Shown here piece after piece: positions 35,801 through 48,374 of a DNA stretch of 64,000 nt. How positions within the stretch are numbered: position 1 is the first letter of the stretch; each line of letters opens with the position of its first letter. A program made the translations under genes and the position numbers. Under the pieces are notes generated by a model, which worked only from the letters and a program-made list of their open reading frames with translations, was not told where the DNA came from and ran no database searches. Source of the DNA: Erythroxylum novogranatense (taxonomy: Eukaryota; Streptophyta; Magnoliopsida; Malpighiales; Erythroxylaceae); contig CM057235.1 in the NCBI GenBank assembly GCA_029891385.1, forward strand, positions 20,143,120-20,207,119, read 5' to 3'.

Positions 35801-37560
35801 TAGAAATTTAAAGCAAAAGCAGGATGTACATGTTATGAAGGTCACAGATTATCAAAAGGCAATGAGACTGATATGGATGTGTCAGTCAAATAAGACTCAA
35901 AATCTCACCGACTTTGTCTACCATTAGTCACTACTCTTCTAAAGATAATGCATATCGACTAATCACAAGAGCAAAAGTACATGCTAAAGTTGCTATGAAA
36001 TTCTCTAGCCAAGCCACACTCCAATCAGGGTCGGTCCTAACGTTTTATAGGCCCTGGGCAAATAAAAAAAATTTCTATCTTATCTTTTTTTCTTTATGAT
36101 AATTAAAAGTGGGTTTTTATAAAAAATAAAAGAGGTAAAATAAGGGGCCCTTTTATTGCTCTTTATAAAAATTAAGACCTTTATAAGGAACAAAATAAAA
36201 TAAAATGGGGCCCTTTTAGTTGCAATTTTTATTCATCATAAAACTGGGCCCTGGGCAGGTGCCCTGCCTGCCCATGCCCAGGGCCGGCTCTGACTCCAAT
36301 CATGATTATATAATCCTAGAAGCAATAGAAAACGAGAAAATGTTTGTTCCATTTGTTTTATTATTTCTCTCATTTTGATTAAAAACTTAAAAACAAGTAA
36401 AATAAACAAATTTAAAAACACACATGCATATAAAAAATAATGTAGAAATGTAAAGAAAAACAAATTTACTTCCTTTGAGTTGCTTCCCAAGAAGCACCTT
36501 AGTTTAGGGTCGCTAGCTCGACTCCTTCTTCTCCTCATGTGACAAAATTAAGATCTTCAGGTGTCACATACGGCTCCTCTATATAAGGTAGTTTCGGATA
36601 GGGCCTTAGTTGATCATCGTTCTCATTCAGCATCTTCCTTATCCTTAGATTCTCAATCCCAACTGAGTATACTCTGGAAATATTTCGAACATCTCTTCAC
36701 CTTTTTCTTCATAATTTAATTCCTCCAATCTGTTATATAAAGGTAAAGAGTTAGTTTAAAAAATAATCATAGACTCGGTACTTACCTCTGAGCTAAAAGA
36801 TGTGTCCTCTCCAGCTTCAAACTCCTTCTCAACTTTATCATCACAAGCAATTCGTTGAGGGTTGACCTCAAAATTTTCAAGCTTCTCATCATTTTGTAAA
36901 GTTTCCGCACAAATGTCCATTGGGTACACCTCATGTTGATATGGCTACTTCTCTTTGCTTTGCAATTCTAGCCGATTAAGCCTTATTTCCATTTGACCCA
37001 TTAGGTGTTCCATGCTTTGTTAGCATGCTTTTGTCTCTTGTCGAAATTCTTGCAACTGCTGCTACATATTCTATTGAAATTGCAAATTGTTAGTGGTTAG
37101 ATTCTTAACACGTTTTTCTAAAGATGCACCTGAATCTTGTTGACTCTCCGAATCTTGGGCACTAGACCATGTGTTTTTGGAAATTACCCTCTATCCTTAT
37201 GGAATTGTACAGTATTCTCCTACAATTGCAAAGTATTAGTTTTCATAATATTAGACAACTCTTCTAGAGATGGGCCGGAGTCGTGATAGGAAGCTTCTGG
37301 TCTGTACGAGAATTGTTGTGCGTCCTGTAAACTATCATAGAAGTAATTCTGATGATTATCCTATCCATAACAAAAGTTAGGTTGATCAGTCCAAACATTG
37401 CTATAAGATTGAGAATATAAGTCATAAAAGAAATTACTTATGTCCATATCGATTTTTTTAAACACAAAACAAAAAAAGAAAAGATCACAAAAGAACAGAA
37501 AAGAAACTACTTACGAAAAATATATATACAAAATACCAATTAAATCACAAAAAAAAACTA
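32865..37560 (-). mobile_element. Large non-coding LTR-type element (LARD/Athila-like), minus strand
   Basis: Read on the minus strand, 37430-36750 resembles a decayed plant gypsy gag region (NPNFCYG-like repeats, SLEELSNIMKTNT). The segment 36540-36470 ends in a motif typical of Athila-like and LARD internal sequence (SDPKLRCFLGSN, similar to LKKALLGRQP). The rest is long, stop-filled, and resembles non-coding internal regions of such elements, including the 'GGTCGATCCCATA' leader-like string near 32967. No RT is found. LTR borders could not be fixed, so the ends are approximate. A MITE interrupts it at 36026-36292. Confidence 0.5.
36026..36292. mobile_element. hAT-type MITE, 267 bp, with 8-bp target duplication
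   Basis: The element is flanked by perfect 8-bp direct repeats ACTCCAAT (36018-36025 and 36293-36300), the length expected for hAT transposition. Its ends are imperfect inverted repeats, CAGGGTCGGTCCT at the left and the complement of CAGAGCCGGCCCT at the right. There is no ORF. The GGCCCTGGGCA subterminal sequence and AT-rich core are typical of a widespread plant hAT MITE group. Confidence 0.93.
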
Positions 37561-37579
37561 AAACACCACAATGGCTACA

Positions 37580-39524
37580 ATTTTAATGAAGAAATTGAAT
37601 TTGACTTCTATCTTTAAGGATTTTGAAATTTGGCTTAAAGTATTGAGTACAGTTGCAATTTGAGTACAGTCTGAGGCATTTTGTGTATAACTTATAGAAT
37701 ACCGAACTAAATTGTATGATTTTGTTCATTAGAAACTTAAGATATATAGGAAAATTTGTTTAGAAGAAAGTATTGCCTAAATACTTCATTTTCCTTATCT
37801 TAATGATCATACAAAATTGACCTGAAATCTAAGAAAAGTTGGAATGATCGATTGATGATGTTATAACTTAGTAAATGAATTGTTGATATCAAAGTACCAA
37901 AGGCATGAGTATAATAAGAATGAAGTTGTTCATATGATAGTAGTTGTGATTCAAAAGAGATGAGCTATATGTATTAAGTAAAGGTGAATGAGAATTTGAT
38001 ATTATGAGAGCATATACTGGTAGAAAAGAAATGACTAGTAATTAAATTATGATATTAGAGTAACCAAGTGTTTTTGAGGTGTAAACCTAAGAATAAGTTA
38101 GATACATACAAATGATAAGGTTTGATTGATCAAGAGACGTGATTAAGGAAACATATCTGGAATATTCAAATTGAGTAAGCATTATACATGACACATATAC
38201 ATATGTGTTTGATTCAATGTTTATGTGATTGTATAATTAATAATGTGTGTTCAATATGTGTATTGCATAATGTTGATATATAGGATAGAACGTACGCATC
38301 CAGATGTTTCCAGATTATGAAAGCAATTGCTAATCTGGAGCGTATTGTAAGTAACCTAGATGGTATCACTTAATTAATTGTTTATTTTAAATTCTGTATT
38401 AAATTATTTTGTGAATTTGATTGTGTTGATTCTGGACATTGAATGTCTGAGGCATTTGATGCATGAAGGACCTATTTAAAGTGTTCCTTGTATGTGAATA
38501 TAATGAAATAACTGATTCTCAACAATTATATTAAATGTCGGACCAAAGTTTGATGACAAATGTGAATGAGAATGTAATAGTGAATATGATTGTGTAATAT
38601 TGAGCACTTTTGATTAACTGAATATACGTGATGCATTTCATTACATGAATGCATGAACAGATAACGGCAGTTGTGACTTGAATGGCCACCGAAAAAGAGT
38701 TTAAACCTCAGAATGTGATTAAGAGTCAAAAGCTTGCTATATATAATGAGCCTTATATTCCCAACAGATAAGAGACATTTATCAATGAGCCCGGTATCCA
38801 TAATGGATATGGGACAGTTATAGGTACTCGGTCACAACAACTTAATAATCGAAAATGAGTCTCATGAGCATTGCATATACATTTAATATGTATGCTTCGA
38901 ATAATTTAAACTTATTGTTGAATTGTATTGAATGAGAATGTGAAAATTGTGAACAAAGTGTTATGTGTTGCTACATGATGATAAATAAAATGATGTGAAT
39001 TATGTGACTGTATGAATTGATGTGCTATACGATATGAGTGAACCATCGATGATGGTAAATCACTGAGTTCGCAAAACTCATTAAAATTTCAATATTATTT
39101 TTCAGGCTCAGAAAAGATCTCCAGTTAGACAAATTGGAGTCAAGCTACTACATTTGAGTAAGAGATAGAGGTCGGGATCAGTTCGTATCTACATTTGTAT
39201 TTCTTTATTTTTTTGTATCAAATTATGTATTCCGCAATTATTGTACCTCGGTTATTTGAATAATTCTATTTTATAACAACTTTCAAAATTAGAAATGTTT
39301 GTAAATGAGATTGATCAATGAGTGTAGTAATACTTGTGAATAAAAATGCTTATGAATAAAGTGGGCCAATTTGGTTATTGATTTCTTAAATATAAGTGTG
39401 ATGTTTAAAAAAAATTTAATGAGTTTCGATTGTTTTATTGTTCTAGCATGTCACCCTTATAGGATACGTACTCAGATATCACTTCAGATGTCGGGTATGT
39501 GTTCTATGAGAGTGGGGTGTTACA
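37580..39524 (+). repeat. 5'-truncated Tekay-like LTR
   Basis: It matches the 3' two thirds of the solo LTR at 45032-49087: the CTTTAAGGATTTT..TTTGGCTT segment near 37605, the GGCAGTTGTGAC..GGCCACCGA block near 38661, the ACCATCGATGATGGT motif at 39042-39056, and the end AGTGGGGTGTTACA at 39524. The 5' end has no TGTAA terminus, so about 1.3 kb is missing. No matching target duplication is found. Confidence 0.75.
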
Positions 39525-40199
39525 ATGTAAATATGAAAAATAAAAAAAAGTTTAAATGCATTAAGAGTAATTATGATATTAATTAATTTCTTTTAATATG
39601 TGTAACAAAAATATAAAATTTTACAATGATTATTTAATAATATTTATACAACTATATAATTAAAAAATCAACAATAACTAAAAGTACAATAACTACATCA
39701 ATTAAGAGTTTTGTATATAATTTATAAAATATTAAAAGTTTGAAAATATTATATTATAAACTTAATAAATGTACTTTTAAAAATCATATTAAAAGAAATA
39801 TAATAATTTTTAAACAAGTAAAATAATATTTAAAATAAATTCATTGTACTTAGATAATAACTTTTTACATTTATATTATAATTAATTATTATAATAAAAT
39901 TACATAATTAAAATTAAATTCACTTGTTTGTAGGAATAATTATGATTTAAATTATCATAACTACATATTTTTAATAAATATATATTTGTTCATATTTTAT
40001 ATCATTTATTTTATATAAATATTTTGTATAATTTATAGGTAATTCCATCTTACACTTTACTATAAATGGTTATACTATAATTTATAACTTATGAATTTTA
40101 AAAGATATAACAACTTTTTCAAATTCTCTTAAAATAAATATATTAAACTACTAGAGCGACTGAGGCCCAACGACTGCCCATCTTAGGCACGGCTACTTT
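39525..40199. other. Very AT-rich spacer with a MITE-like end
   Basis: Over 600 bases of AT-rich DNA without an ORF. Near 40154-40195 the string GACTGCCCATCTTAGGCACGGCT resembles the right end of hAT MITEs like that at 36026, but no left end or duplication was found. Confidence 0.4.
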
Positions 40200-40499
40200 G
40201 GTATGGTCTTCAAACATCGGGCACAACTCGTTTACAAAGTTTCAACTTTACCTCCAAATCTAACTCTTGTTTCCCTTACTTATGTTGCCTTTCCTCATCA
40301 ACCAAAGAAGACAGCACTAAGTGAGGATCTTACTTCCACCATTTACTTAGATCATTTTCCTTCTTCTTTATTAGATCTTAATATAATTGGGCCTCTTGTA
40401 CTAAGTGGATGGTGACTCAAAACTTGATTCTAAACTTTATTATACACCTCCAAGCAAGCTAGTGGATTAGCAAGCGGTCTCTTCCCCTGTTGAAGTCAT

Positions 40500-40990
40500 G
40501 AAGGAAGGAGAAGCTTGCTAACTATCTACTTTAGTTGGCTACTTTATGGATAAAAAGGTATCATACCTTGCAATAAAGTCATGGGTTATATCCAATTGAA
40601 AATACTTTTGGACCTGATGATATATTGGTAAATCAAGATGAAATTTTCTTCTTCAAAATCCCAACAAGGATGTGTTATGAAAGTAGTGGCGGCTGGCCCC
40701 TAGTATGTGTTGAACAAAACTCTCTTGTTGCAAACTTGGAGATTTGGATTAGCCTTAAAAGAAATTATATTAACAAACATTCCAGTGTGGATGTGTGTGC
40801 TTTGAGTGCCAATGGAATTTTTGACCATAAAAGGTTTAAACTACATTACAAGCTTTATAAGAAAACCTCTATGTCTAGACCAAGCAACAATAGAAATTAA
40901 ACGCATCAATTATACTCGAATTTGTGTACCAATAGATGCAATGAGAGATTTACTAAATGAAATTCCTATAACGAAATTGTGTAGTATGTG
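40500..40990 (+). pseudogene. LINE ORF1 (DUF4283-type) remnant
   Basis: A frame change joins pieces resembling the DUF4283 domain and following segment common in plant LINE ORF1: LANYLL-like start near 40515, then YITSFIRKPLCLDQATIEIK and INYTRICVPIDAMRDLLNEI at 40844-40970. Stops interrupt it. Confidence 0.7.
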
Positions 40991-41389
40991 AAGCTAGAAG
41001 AAGACCTTGTTAAGTTGACTTATATATAGAAAACCAAAGCAAAAGCAACAAAAGTATGGAAATCCACTGAGAGAGTCTTTAAACAGGGGGTTTTTAGGAA
41101 CTAATAGGTCAGCTCAATATGATTGAAGACACTACTTCTATACTTTAGTAGAATGTTACATCAAATAATTAAGTCAATATTATAGCTAATGCTATTCAAG
41201 TAGATAACGGGGCATCATTATGACAAGCTTATATGGGAAATAAATGGAGGAAGAAGTAAATAAATTTCCTATTAATCTCATCTCTAACGAGGTTATTCAA
41301 AAGAAATTTAGAACTCTTAACAGAAGAAGATCTAATAGGAAGAGATCATCCTCTTCATCCACTTGATCGTGAAGATAATTGCTTAGAAT

Positions 41390-44330
41390 GTGAGGGGTAT
41401 GGATTCCTCCACAAAGCAATTAGTAGTTAGGAATTTCATTTATGATAATAACCTAAGTATTTTTGTCATTTTTAGTCAAGGATCAAGAAAGAAAAGTGTA
41501 ACTTCTCTTAATCTTTTGCCTAATAAGTGGAGAATGAAAGATAATTATTGTAACATCCCGTTACCGTTAGCAATAGCATTATAGTAATATTGGGTTAGAC
41601 TGATAGGTTCCATTGCATTCACTGACTGAGCATGTTACTGGCCTCTAATTATAGAGGAACTGATTTCTTGCATATGCATTTATTCATAGGTACATGCATT
41701 CATGATTTTCCGGCATTTTAATTATGAGTGTGAACTGATTGGATTGTGAACTGACTGGACTGACTGGATTGCAACTGATTGAGAAATTAGGAGTAAGTGA
41801 GCTTGAATGACTGCTTTAGAATAGCCTAAGAGTGATTGGCAATTGATAGTGACTTATAGGAAATTTTCGAGAAATTCGGGAGTAAATGCCCGGACCGAAA
41901 ATTTTGGAGTGATGATCGATTGATCAGATAGTATTGAAAGAATGGTTCAATGGCAATGGAAAAATTATGGTCATACTTGATAGGAAATTAAAATGTTGAG
42001 TCATTGAAATATAGAGACCGAGATTTGGACCGAGTTGGAAACCTTTGTCTATATATATATAACCTAGGTTTGAGAATTTGAGAAATTCTCTAAGGCCTTG
42101 GAGATTCTCTTCTCCTCCTCCCACTGTTCTTCGATCTCTTCCATTGGTGAGTAATCTTCGATCTTTTTATGTGGTTTCCCTCTTATTGTGCAAAGCTAAC
42201 TGATTCATTGTGGTTGATGAAGGTTGAGAAGGATTGGAGTGAGTTATCGTAGATTTGAGAAAGTTTTAGGGTTTACGGCGATTTTTAGAGATTTGTGGAT
42301 TTGAGCATGATTGGTAAGTATTTATGGTTTTAAAGTTGTTATTAGTAGTTGTTTCAAGCATTTATGGCAATTATTGGGTTAGATTGAGTGGTTAGAGTGT
42401 TAATGGAGGTTTTAAATAGCATTAATGGAGGAAAATCGATCGGAGAAGAAGGTGGCGCGGTCGCACGTCGCGACGTCTGGCGTGCCTCGCCGCGGCGAAT
42501 ACACGGCGAGCACCTGGAGATACGTCGTGACGAGCTCTCTGGCTTGCGTCGCGACGAGCGGCGAAGAGGACGCATGCCGCGGCGAGCGTGCTTCACGCAA
42601 TGCGAGAAGCAATCCAGATACGTCATGACAATGAGACATATAGGTCGCGCGAGGATGGCAATCTGAAGGGATGATTGTTAGTATATCGGGCATAATTTAT
42701 GGTATAGACCTCCGATTGAGGTGATTCCCGATTCGTTATGAACTAGAAAAGAGGTCTTCAATTGAGGATAATTATGGAAATTGCTACAGGGGTATGTATT
42801 GAGGAAATTGAACTGAATTATAGGATTGGATCAATTCATCACAATCAATTGAATCATGAAGTTAGAATTGGGCATAGGATATCGAAATTGAGTTTTAGTG
42901 CCGGAAAATCGTGAACATGCATTGTACATCATTTCACCGAGACATATACATTACTGCATCGCTTAATCGAGCAATTAGTAATGGACTGCATTTTATCGTT
43001 ATAGAGGCACCGCTGGACCGTCGCTCCATGGATATTCTTTGGGACTTCCACGAGAGTTTCGGAAGTTACAGGTGAGTAACCTAGTTGGTTTCTCAAATTC
43101 CTGATTGCTTATATGCTCTGTATGAATTACATGCTTTACTGTACTGGACTGGACCATTGTATGATACCGGGAATTGATATACTGGGCTTTTATAGCCATA
43201 CACTGAATTACTGAATACTGAATTGACTGAACATTGCATTGCATGCATAATTGCATGATCAGATAATAGAATGTGACCCAAGTGCTAATATTACTGAAAA
43301 GAGCCTCGAGCTCGAACACTGTACTGACCGGGCTTAGCCCGAGGGAAGAAATCCCTGACGCGTCCCCCACTGAACACTGACTGAGCACTTGGGCACAATA
43401 CTGAATAACTGGAAAGAGTCTCATATGCATTATATACATGACTGATTGAATTGCCAAATTGTGTGATGATTACTGAAATGTGTGATGCCATGGTTTATCA
43501 GAATTGTGATGTTATATCAGAAACTGCTCTATGCTACCGTGATATTGTTATCGACATCAGACATCGTTATGTATCATCGTAAACCGTAGATAATATTGTT
43601 AATTGATATTATCGTGTTGCGTCTTGGGCGCAATTTCGCGTAATGCATGATTTGAGTGAACCATCGATGATGGTTTCTCACCGAGTTCGCAAACTTACCC
43701 AAAATTGCAACCTATTTTTCAGATCGATAGAGTAGACTCTAGCTCGAGGATATTCTTTCCTACCGTCTGTAGCCGCCGCAAGAGACGTGATGGCACACAG
43801 TGCGGTCACCGGGTTAGCTTTGAGGATGACTTAGATAGATGTTGTATCGCTTCCTTTTGGTTTTGTTAGGAGACTGATAGACTTGTCTATTCGGACATTG
43901 GATGACTGTACCAGATGATTATTATTTTTGGATTCTAATTTACTGATTTATGATATTGTGTTATTTTATGGTTTTAATTTATTGCAATGCCGTGTGGATA
44001 TTATTAAAAAATATTCTGGTGGTGCACCTTCATCGTGGGATACGTGTCGGAGCGACCTTCGGGTTTTCCGATGTGTACCTTACGGTGAGGGGGCGCTACA
44101 ATTATACATCTCACCAAAATGGCATAATCTTACTCTCTCTACAAGAAGAGGAAGTTGAGGTGATGAATGCCTAAATTTAAGTCAAATGATCCATATTAAG
44201 GCAGGAGTAGTGTATGGTTCACAACTCTATGATTTATGGCTTCAACCATAATTTCCAAAGGGTTACACTGTGGAATAAACTTGGGGAACTAGTTGTATCA
44301 ATACAAAACCACTAAATGGCCATTAGGGAC
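41390..44330 (+). pseudogene. LINE endonuclease remnant, interrupted by a solo LTR
   Basis: The frame at 41390-41548 reads MDSSTKQLVVRNFIYDNN then KWRMKDN, like the start of a plant L1 endonuclease. After the solo LTR the frame resumes at 44101 with HQNGIILL. Skipping the LTR and one copy of the 5-bp duplication restores the reading frame at this point. Further on, VYG and RDFN (44190-44330) resemble later endonuclease motifs, with frameshifts between. Confidence 0.78.
41549..44100 (+). repeat. Solo LTR, 2552 bp, Tekay-like, TSD ATTAT
   Basis: It starts TGTAACATCCCG and ends GGGGGCGCTACA, with flanking 5-bp duplications ATTAT at 41544-41548 and 44101-44105. There is no internal domain, so it is a solo LTR left by recombination. 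It contains the ACCATCGATGATGGT motif (43660-43674) shared with two other LTRs, and a GC-rich block at 42445-42610. Confidence 0.93.
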
Positions 44331-45026
44331 TTTAATACTATGGCAATCCTTGTGGATGGGAAACCTACAAACCTGATCAAAGCAAGGAGGGGCTTAAGGA
44401 AAGGGGACCTATTATCCTCCTACTTGTTTGTAATTTATGTGGAGGTTTTGTCAACTCTCCTCGCAAGCACTATACAAAGGCACCCAAAATTCCAGTTCTA
44501 TGGTGGATGTAAAGTAGCAAAAGTTGTATTTTAAAGGCAAATTTTCAAAAAGCCCATGACACAATGGAATTGAGAGTTTATCTCGAAGGTCTTAAGAGCT
44601 TTTAGATTCCTTAAGATATATCTAGAGTGGATTGAGAAATGTATCATTAAAGTCTCATTCAATATCCTAGTAAACGGTGAACCCTCTATTGCGATAAAAA
44701 GCTATAAGGAACTTAGGCAAGGAGACCTAACCTTACCTATTCACAATAGGCATGAAAAATCTCATCAAATTATTGGAGAGGGCAGTGGAAAGAACCAAAT
44801 CCTTCAAATAACATGCCAAATGCAAGAAGGAGATGATCCTAAGCTTAAGTTTTGCTGATGAATTATTCCTACTTTCAAAGGCTAAAGCTAATCCAATCTT
44901 AACTCTAATAACAACCCTCAAAATCTTCAACAAAATGTCAGGCACACAAATAGCTATAAGAAGATTGGACTTTATCATTCTATTAGTGCACCCTTTGAAA
45001 CTTCATAGCTCTCTAACTTAACAAGT
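44316..45026 (+). pseudogene. LINE reverse transcriptase remnant
   Basis: Two stretches both resemble the same RT region: VDGKPTNLIKARRGLRKGDL at 44352-44411, and VNGEPSIAIKSYKELRQGDL at 44670-44729. FADELFLLSKAKANP follows at 44850-44894, where a functional LINE RT has FADD. The doubled motif suggests an internal rearrangement or two overlapping copies. Confidence 0.82.
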
Positions 45027-47046
45027 TTTAATGTAATATCCCATCATCGATGGGAAGGGGGTAAATTGGTAATTTGGAATGAGTTACGAATGTGTAAACG
45101 TATCTTGGCACGGTCATGCCTAATATGACCTTCATATATGCATAAATTGTAATTTTTGTAAATGCACATGATTGTACATGCATTAATGACATTTTTTCGG
45201 CATCTGTGTTTATTGTAAAAAATGTGTTATTTGTGGTTGAAAAATTAATTGGAGTGGATTTTTGTGTGTTTCATATTTTTAGGGAATTTCAGGAATTTTT
45301 CTAAAATTTTTCAGGGTACATGCCTGAACTAGAAAATTTTCAACTGACTGACTGAGTGGGTTTCCTGTACTAGAAATGACTGGACAATGGCACTAAAAAA
45401 TTGGAGATATGATGTTAGGATTTATTAAGTTAAGCCATTTGAGTTTGACGAGAAATTGGAGTAGAATTTGGAATCGGAAAAATAAAACCGGGACAAGTGG
45501 CAAGTGACACATGTCACTTGCCTACTTAGTCATTTTTCTCATTGTTTATATAAATATCTAATGCTTGGGAGAGCTTCCACGAGATTCTTTTGGAGAAAGA
45601 GTAAAAGGTGTTTTAATAGCTTTCTTTCTTCTCTCATTCGTAGGTCTCCTCTTCTCCCATTTTCATTGGTCCTTCTACCACCTTTCTTGTTTATTTGCTT
45701 GCTTTCCTTCTCCTCACATATAAATCCACACTTAAGCTTTGAGATGGTGATGATTGTTGTGGTAAGGAGTGATGATCGTCTGGTGTGGGAGGAGATATAG
45801 GATTTGGTGGGGTGATTAAAGAATTAAGGATTTGAAGCTTGTTTTGGTAAGTTTTTGTGTTTATGTTCTTTCATTTAGTAGTTAGAAGCAATAATTATGA
45901 CATCTTGTGCATCACTTGTATGAAGTAGTATGTTAATTGGATGGGTATAAGTGTATAGTTGTGTGAGGATACATGACTTAACAAGTTTTAGATTAATTTT
46001 AGATTGGCTTTAAGTGTTTTGGATTGGTTAGTATGATGTTGGATGAGTGAAATGAAAGTAAGAAAATTTTGTAAGTTGTGTGCTGCCAATTGGGATAATT
46101 ACTCAAGTAAATGTTTTGATGAATTTTTGGTTAAATTCTTGGCTAAATGGGATGGTTATTGATATGGTAGTGATGCTTGCATGAAAGAAGTAAAGTTTTG
46201 GTTGAAATCTGGAAAATGGAATTTGTGTAGGTTTCAGATTTTTGCTCATAACTTTTGATAGGGTTGTCCAATTGAGCTGAGGTTTGTTTTAAATTAAACT
46301 TAAGAAGTATGGATAGATTTCATATGAAGGAAGTTTTGTCCAATTCTGACTTTAAGGATTTTAATTTTGGCTTGGAAAGTCAATTGTTAGGTGTTGTATG
46401 AACAGTATCCGAACCTTGTGACTTGAAATTTTGGTGATTTTTATTAGGTTGATTTGAATTGAATTTGCAAATTTGGTCTTCATGAAAGTTGAATATGGTT
46501 ATGTTAGCTTTCTAATGCCACTAAGTATGATATTTTTCGATGTGTAAATTGAAAATTATGGTCTGTTAATGTTCAAGTGGTAATTCAGCCTTTGGTGTGC
46601 AATGCTCTAAGTGAATAGGTTTTGGGCTGTTTGTGTTCTGATATTTATTTGGGACTGTTAATGGGGAAATTGGCTTAAGTGACCTTCTATAAACTTGTAT
46701 AGGATTGTTTTAGCTTTCTAATGAGGTATTTTATGCGAATTTTGAGTGTAAGGATTGTTAGATATAAATTTGTAAAGCTTTGTTATGGTTTAGGTGAAAT
46801 ACTGAGTTCTTAAACCCTAGCAGGACAACCAACTTAGTGAGAGGATTTGACCTAATTTGAATGGGAATTTGCTTTGAAGTCCTTCTTGAGAATTGTAGTA
46901 TATTTTATGAGATTTTTATTGCTATATGGTATGTAATTTTTCGACAATGGGTTGGAAAGTTATGAATGTTGGAAGATTCTGTTACTGTGAGAATGAGACT
47001 TATATAGGCAGAAGCTTTGCTTGAGAATTTTAGTTATTTAGAGGTT

Positions 47047-47148
47047 GATTTTGCTTCCAAGTTATTCATGAAACTTGTAGAACATGTTTTGATCTTTCTT
47101 TTGACATAAATTATTTTGCTTCCAAGTTATTCATGAAACTTGTAGAAC
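47047..47148 (+). repeat. Tandem duplication inside the solo LTR
   Basis: TTTTGCTTCCAAGTTATTCA..GAAACTTGTAGAACA occurs twice with a period of about 65 bases. Confidence 0.85.
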
Positions 47149-48192
47149 AAGTTATTCATATGGTCATTTATGGGCAGTAACTTTGAAGTAGTTTTTGGCA
47201 CCCTTAGAGGTGAGATTGGTTTGTGAGTCCTTCATGGAACTTGTAGATTTTCTTATTACCTTTCCAATGAGACCTTGTTTGTAAATTTTGGATAAGTGTG
47301 TAAAAAGTTATGCATGTTAGAAATTCAGATGGTGAAGAGAGGGAAATAAGTGAAAACCCTCTTATCTTTTGTTTTATCCTAAAGCTTCATTTGCTTATAT
47401 CTTCGTCATCCGACCTTCAATTGACCTGATTCTCGAGACATCAGATTTGTATAATATTTAATTTTATTTATTTGTAAAATTGAGAATTTTTAGAGTCAAA
47501 ATTGACGGGAATTGGTTAGGTCGAAGTGAGGAGTCCGGGTAAGGATTTTCCTAAGCTGTGTTTTATTTATAATTGGACCTATAGAGGTCCGAATTGAGTG
47601 ATTTCGGTGTCAATGGTTTTCTAATTTTTAGAGGAAAATTTGGTGATGGAAAATTGTGTAACAGTGCCGAAAATGTCACGAACATGCATTGTACACATTT
47701 AATTGCTATATGTGCATTATTAAATGTTTCTGATTGCCAATTTGGTAATGTTGGATATTTGGACTGTTTTAGAGACGCATTTGGAACGTCAATTCACAGA
47801 CGTTGCCGAGACTTCTAGGCTTTAGCTTCGGAAGTAAAGGTGAGTAATCTAGATGGTTTCTCGATTATTGATTGTTTATAATTTTGCATTCATAACACTG
47901 TGGAGAATAATGGTGGGCTTGCGTTTGTTTATGACTGATTCCGGGCCGAAGGTGCCTGATGTACTGGGAGATACTGACATAGGAGTGCCCTACTTGCTAT
48001 ATGTGATTTGAATGTGATTGGTTGCGAACCATATATGTGAATGTGTTAATTTGGGATAGACTATGATGTTGGTTTGCTTTATTTTTGACATATGCATTCC
48101 TTGCATAAATATATGATCAGTAATTGGCAGTTGTGACCGGAATAGCCACCGAGAGCTTAAAGCTCAATGTATTTGGGCCTCGAGTCACAGAA

Positions 48193-48374
48193 TTTCAGAG
48201 CCTCTGGATCAATGATTAATGCGCCTATATTGGGACAGTTCAGAGCCTCTGGCTCAACGATTAATGCGTCCATATTGGGATAGTTCATAGCCTTTGGCTC
48301 AACGAGTAATGCGCCCTTATTGGGACAGTTTCAGAACCTGTGGCTCAATGATTAATTTGCCCTTATTGGGACAG
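48193..48374 (+). repeat. Tandem array, four copies of about 46 bp
   Basis: Each unit has the form TTCAGAGCCTCTGGCTCAA, then GATTAATGCGCC, then TATTGGGACAG. Four imperfect copies fill the interval inside the solo LTR. Confidence 0.88.

Noticed and set aside
35531..36099. Plus-strand ORFs of 61-68 codons
   Set aside because: Within the non-coding internal region of the LARD-like element; no domain recognised.
42354..42693. Several overlapping Arg-rich ORFs on both strands
   Set aside because: They arise from the CpG-rich block in a solo LTR, which lacks stop codons by composition.
48193..48374. CRISPR-like array
   Set aside because: The repeat units are imperfect and contiguous, without unique spacers, and the array lies within a plant LTR.
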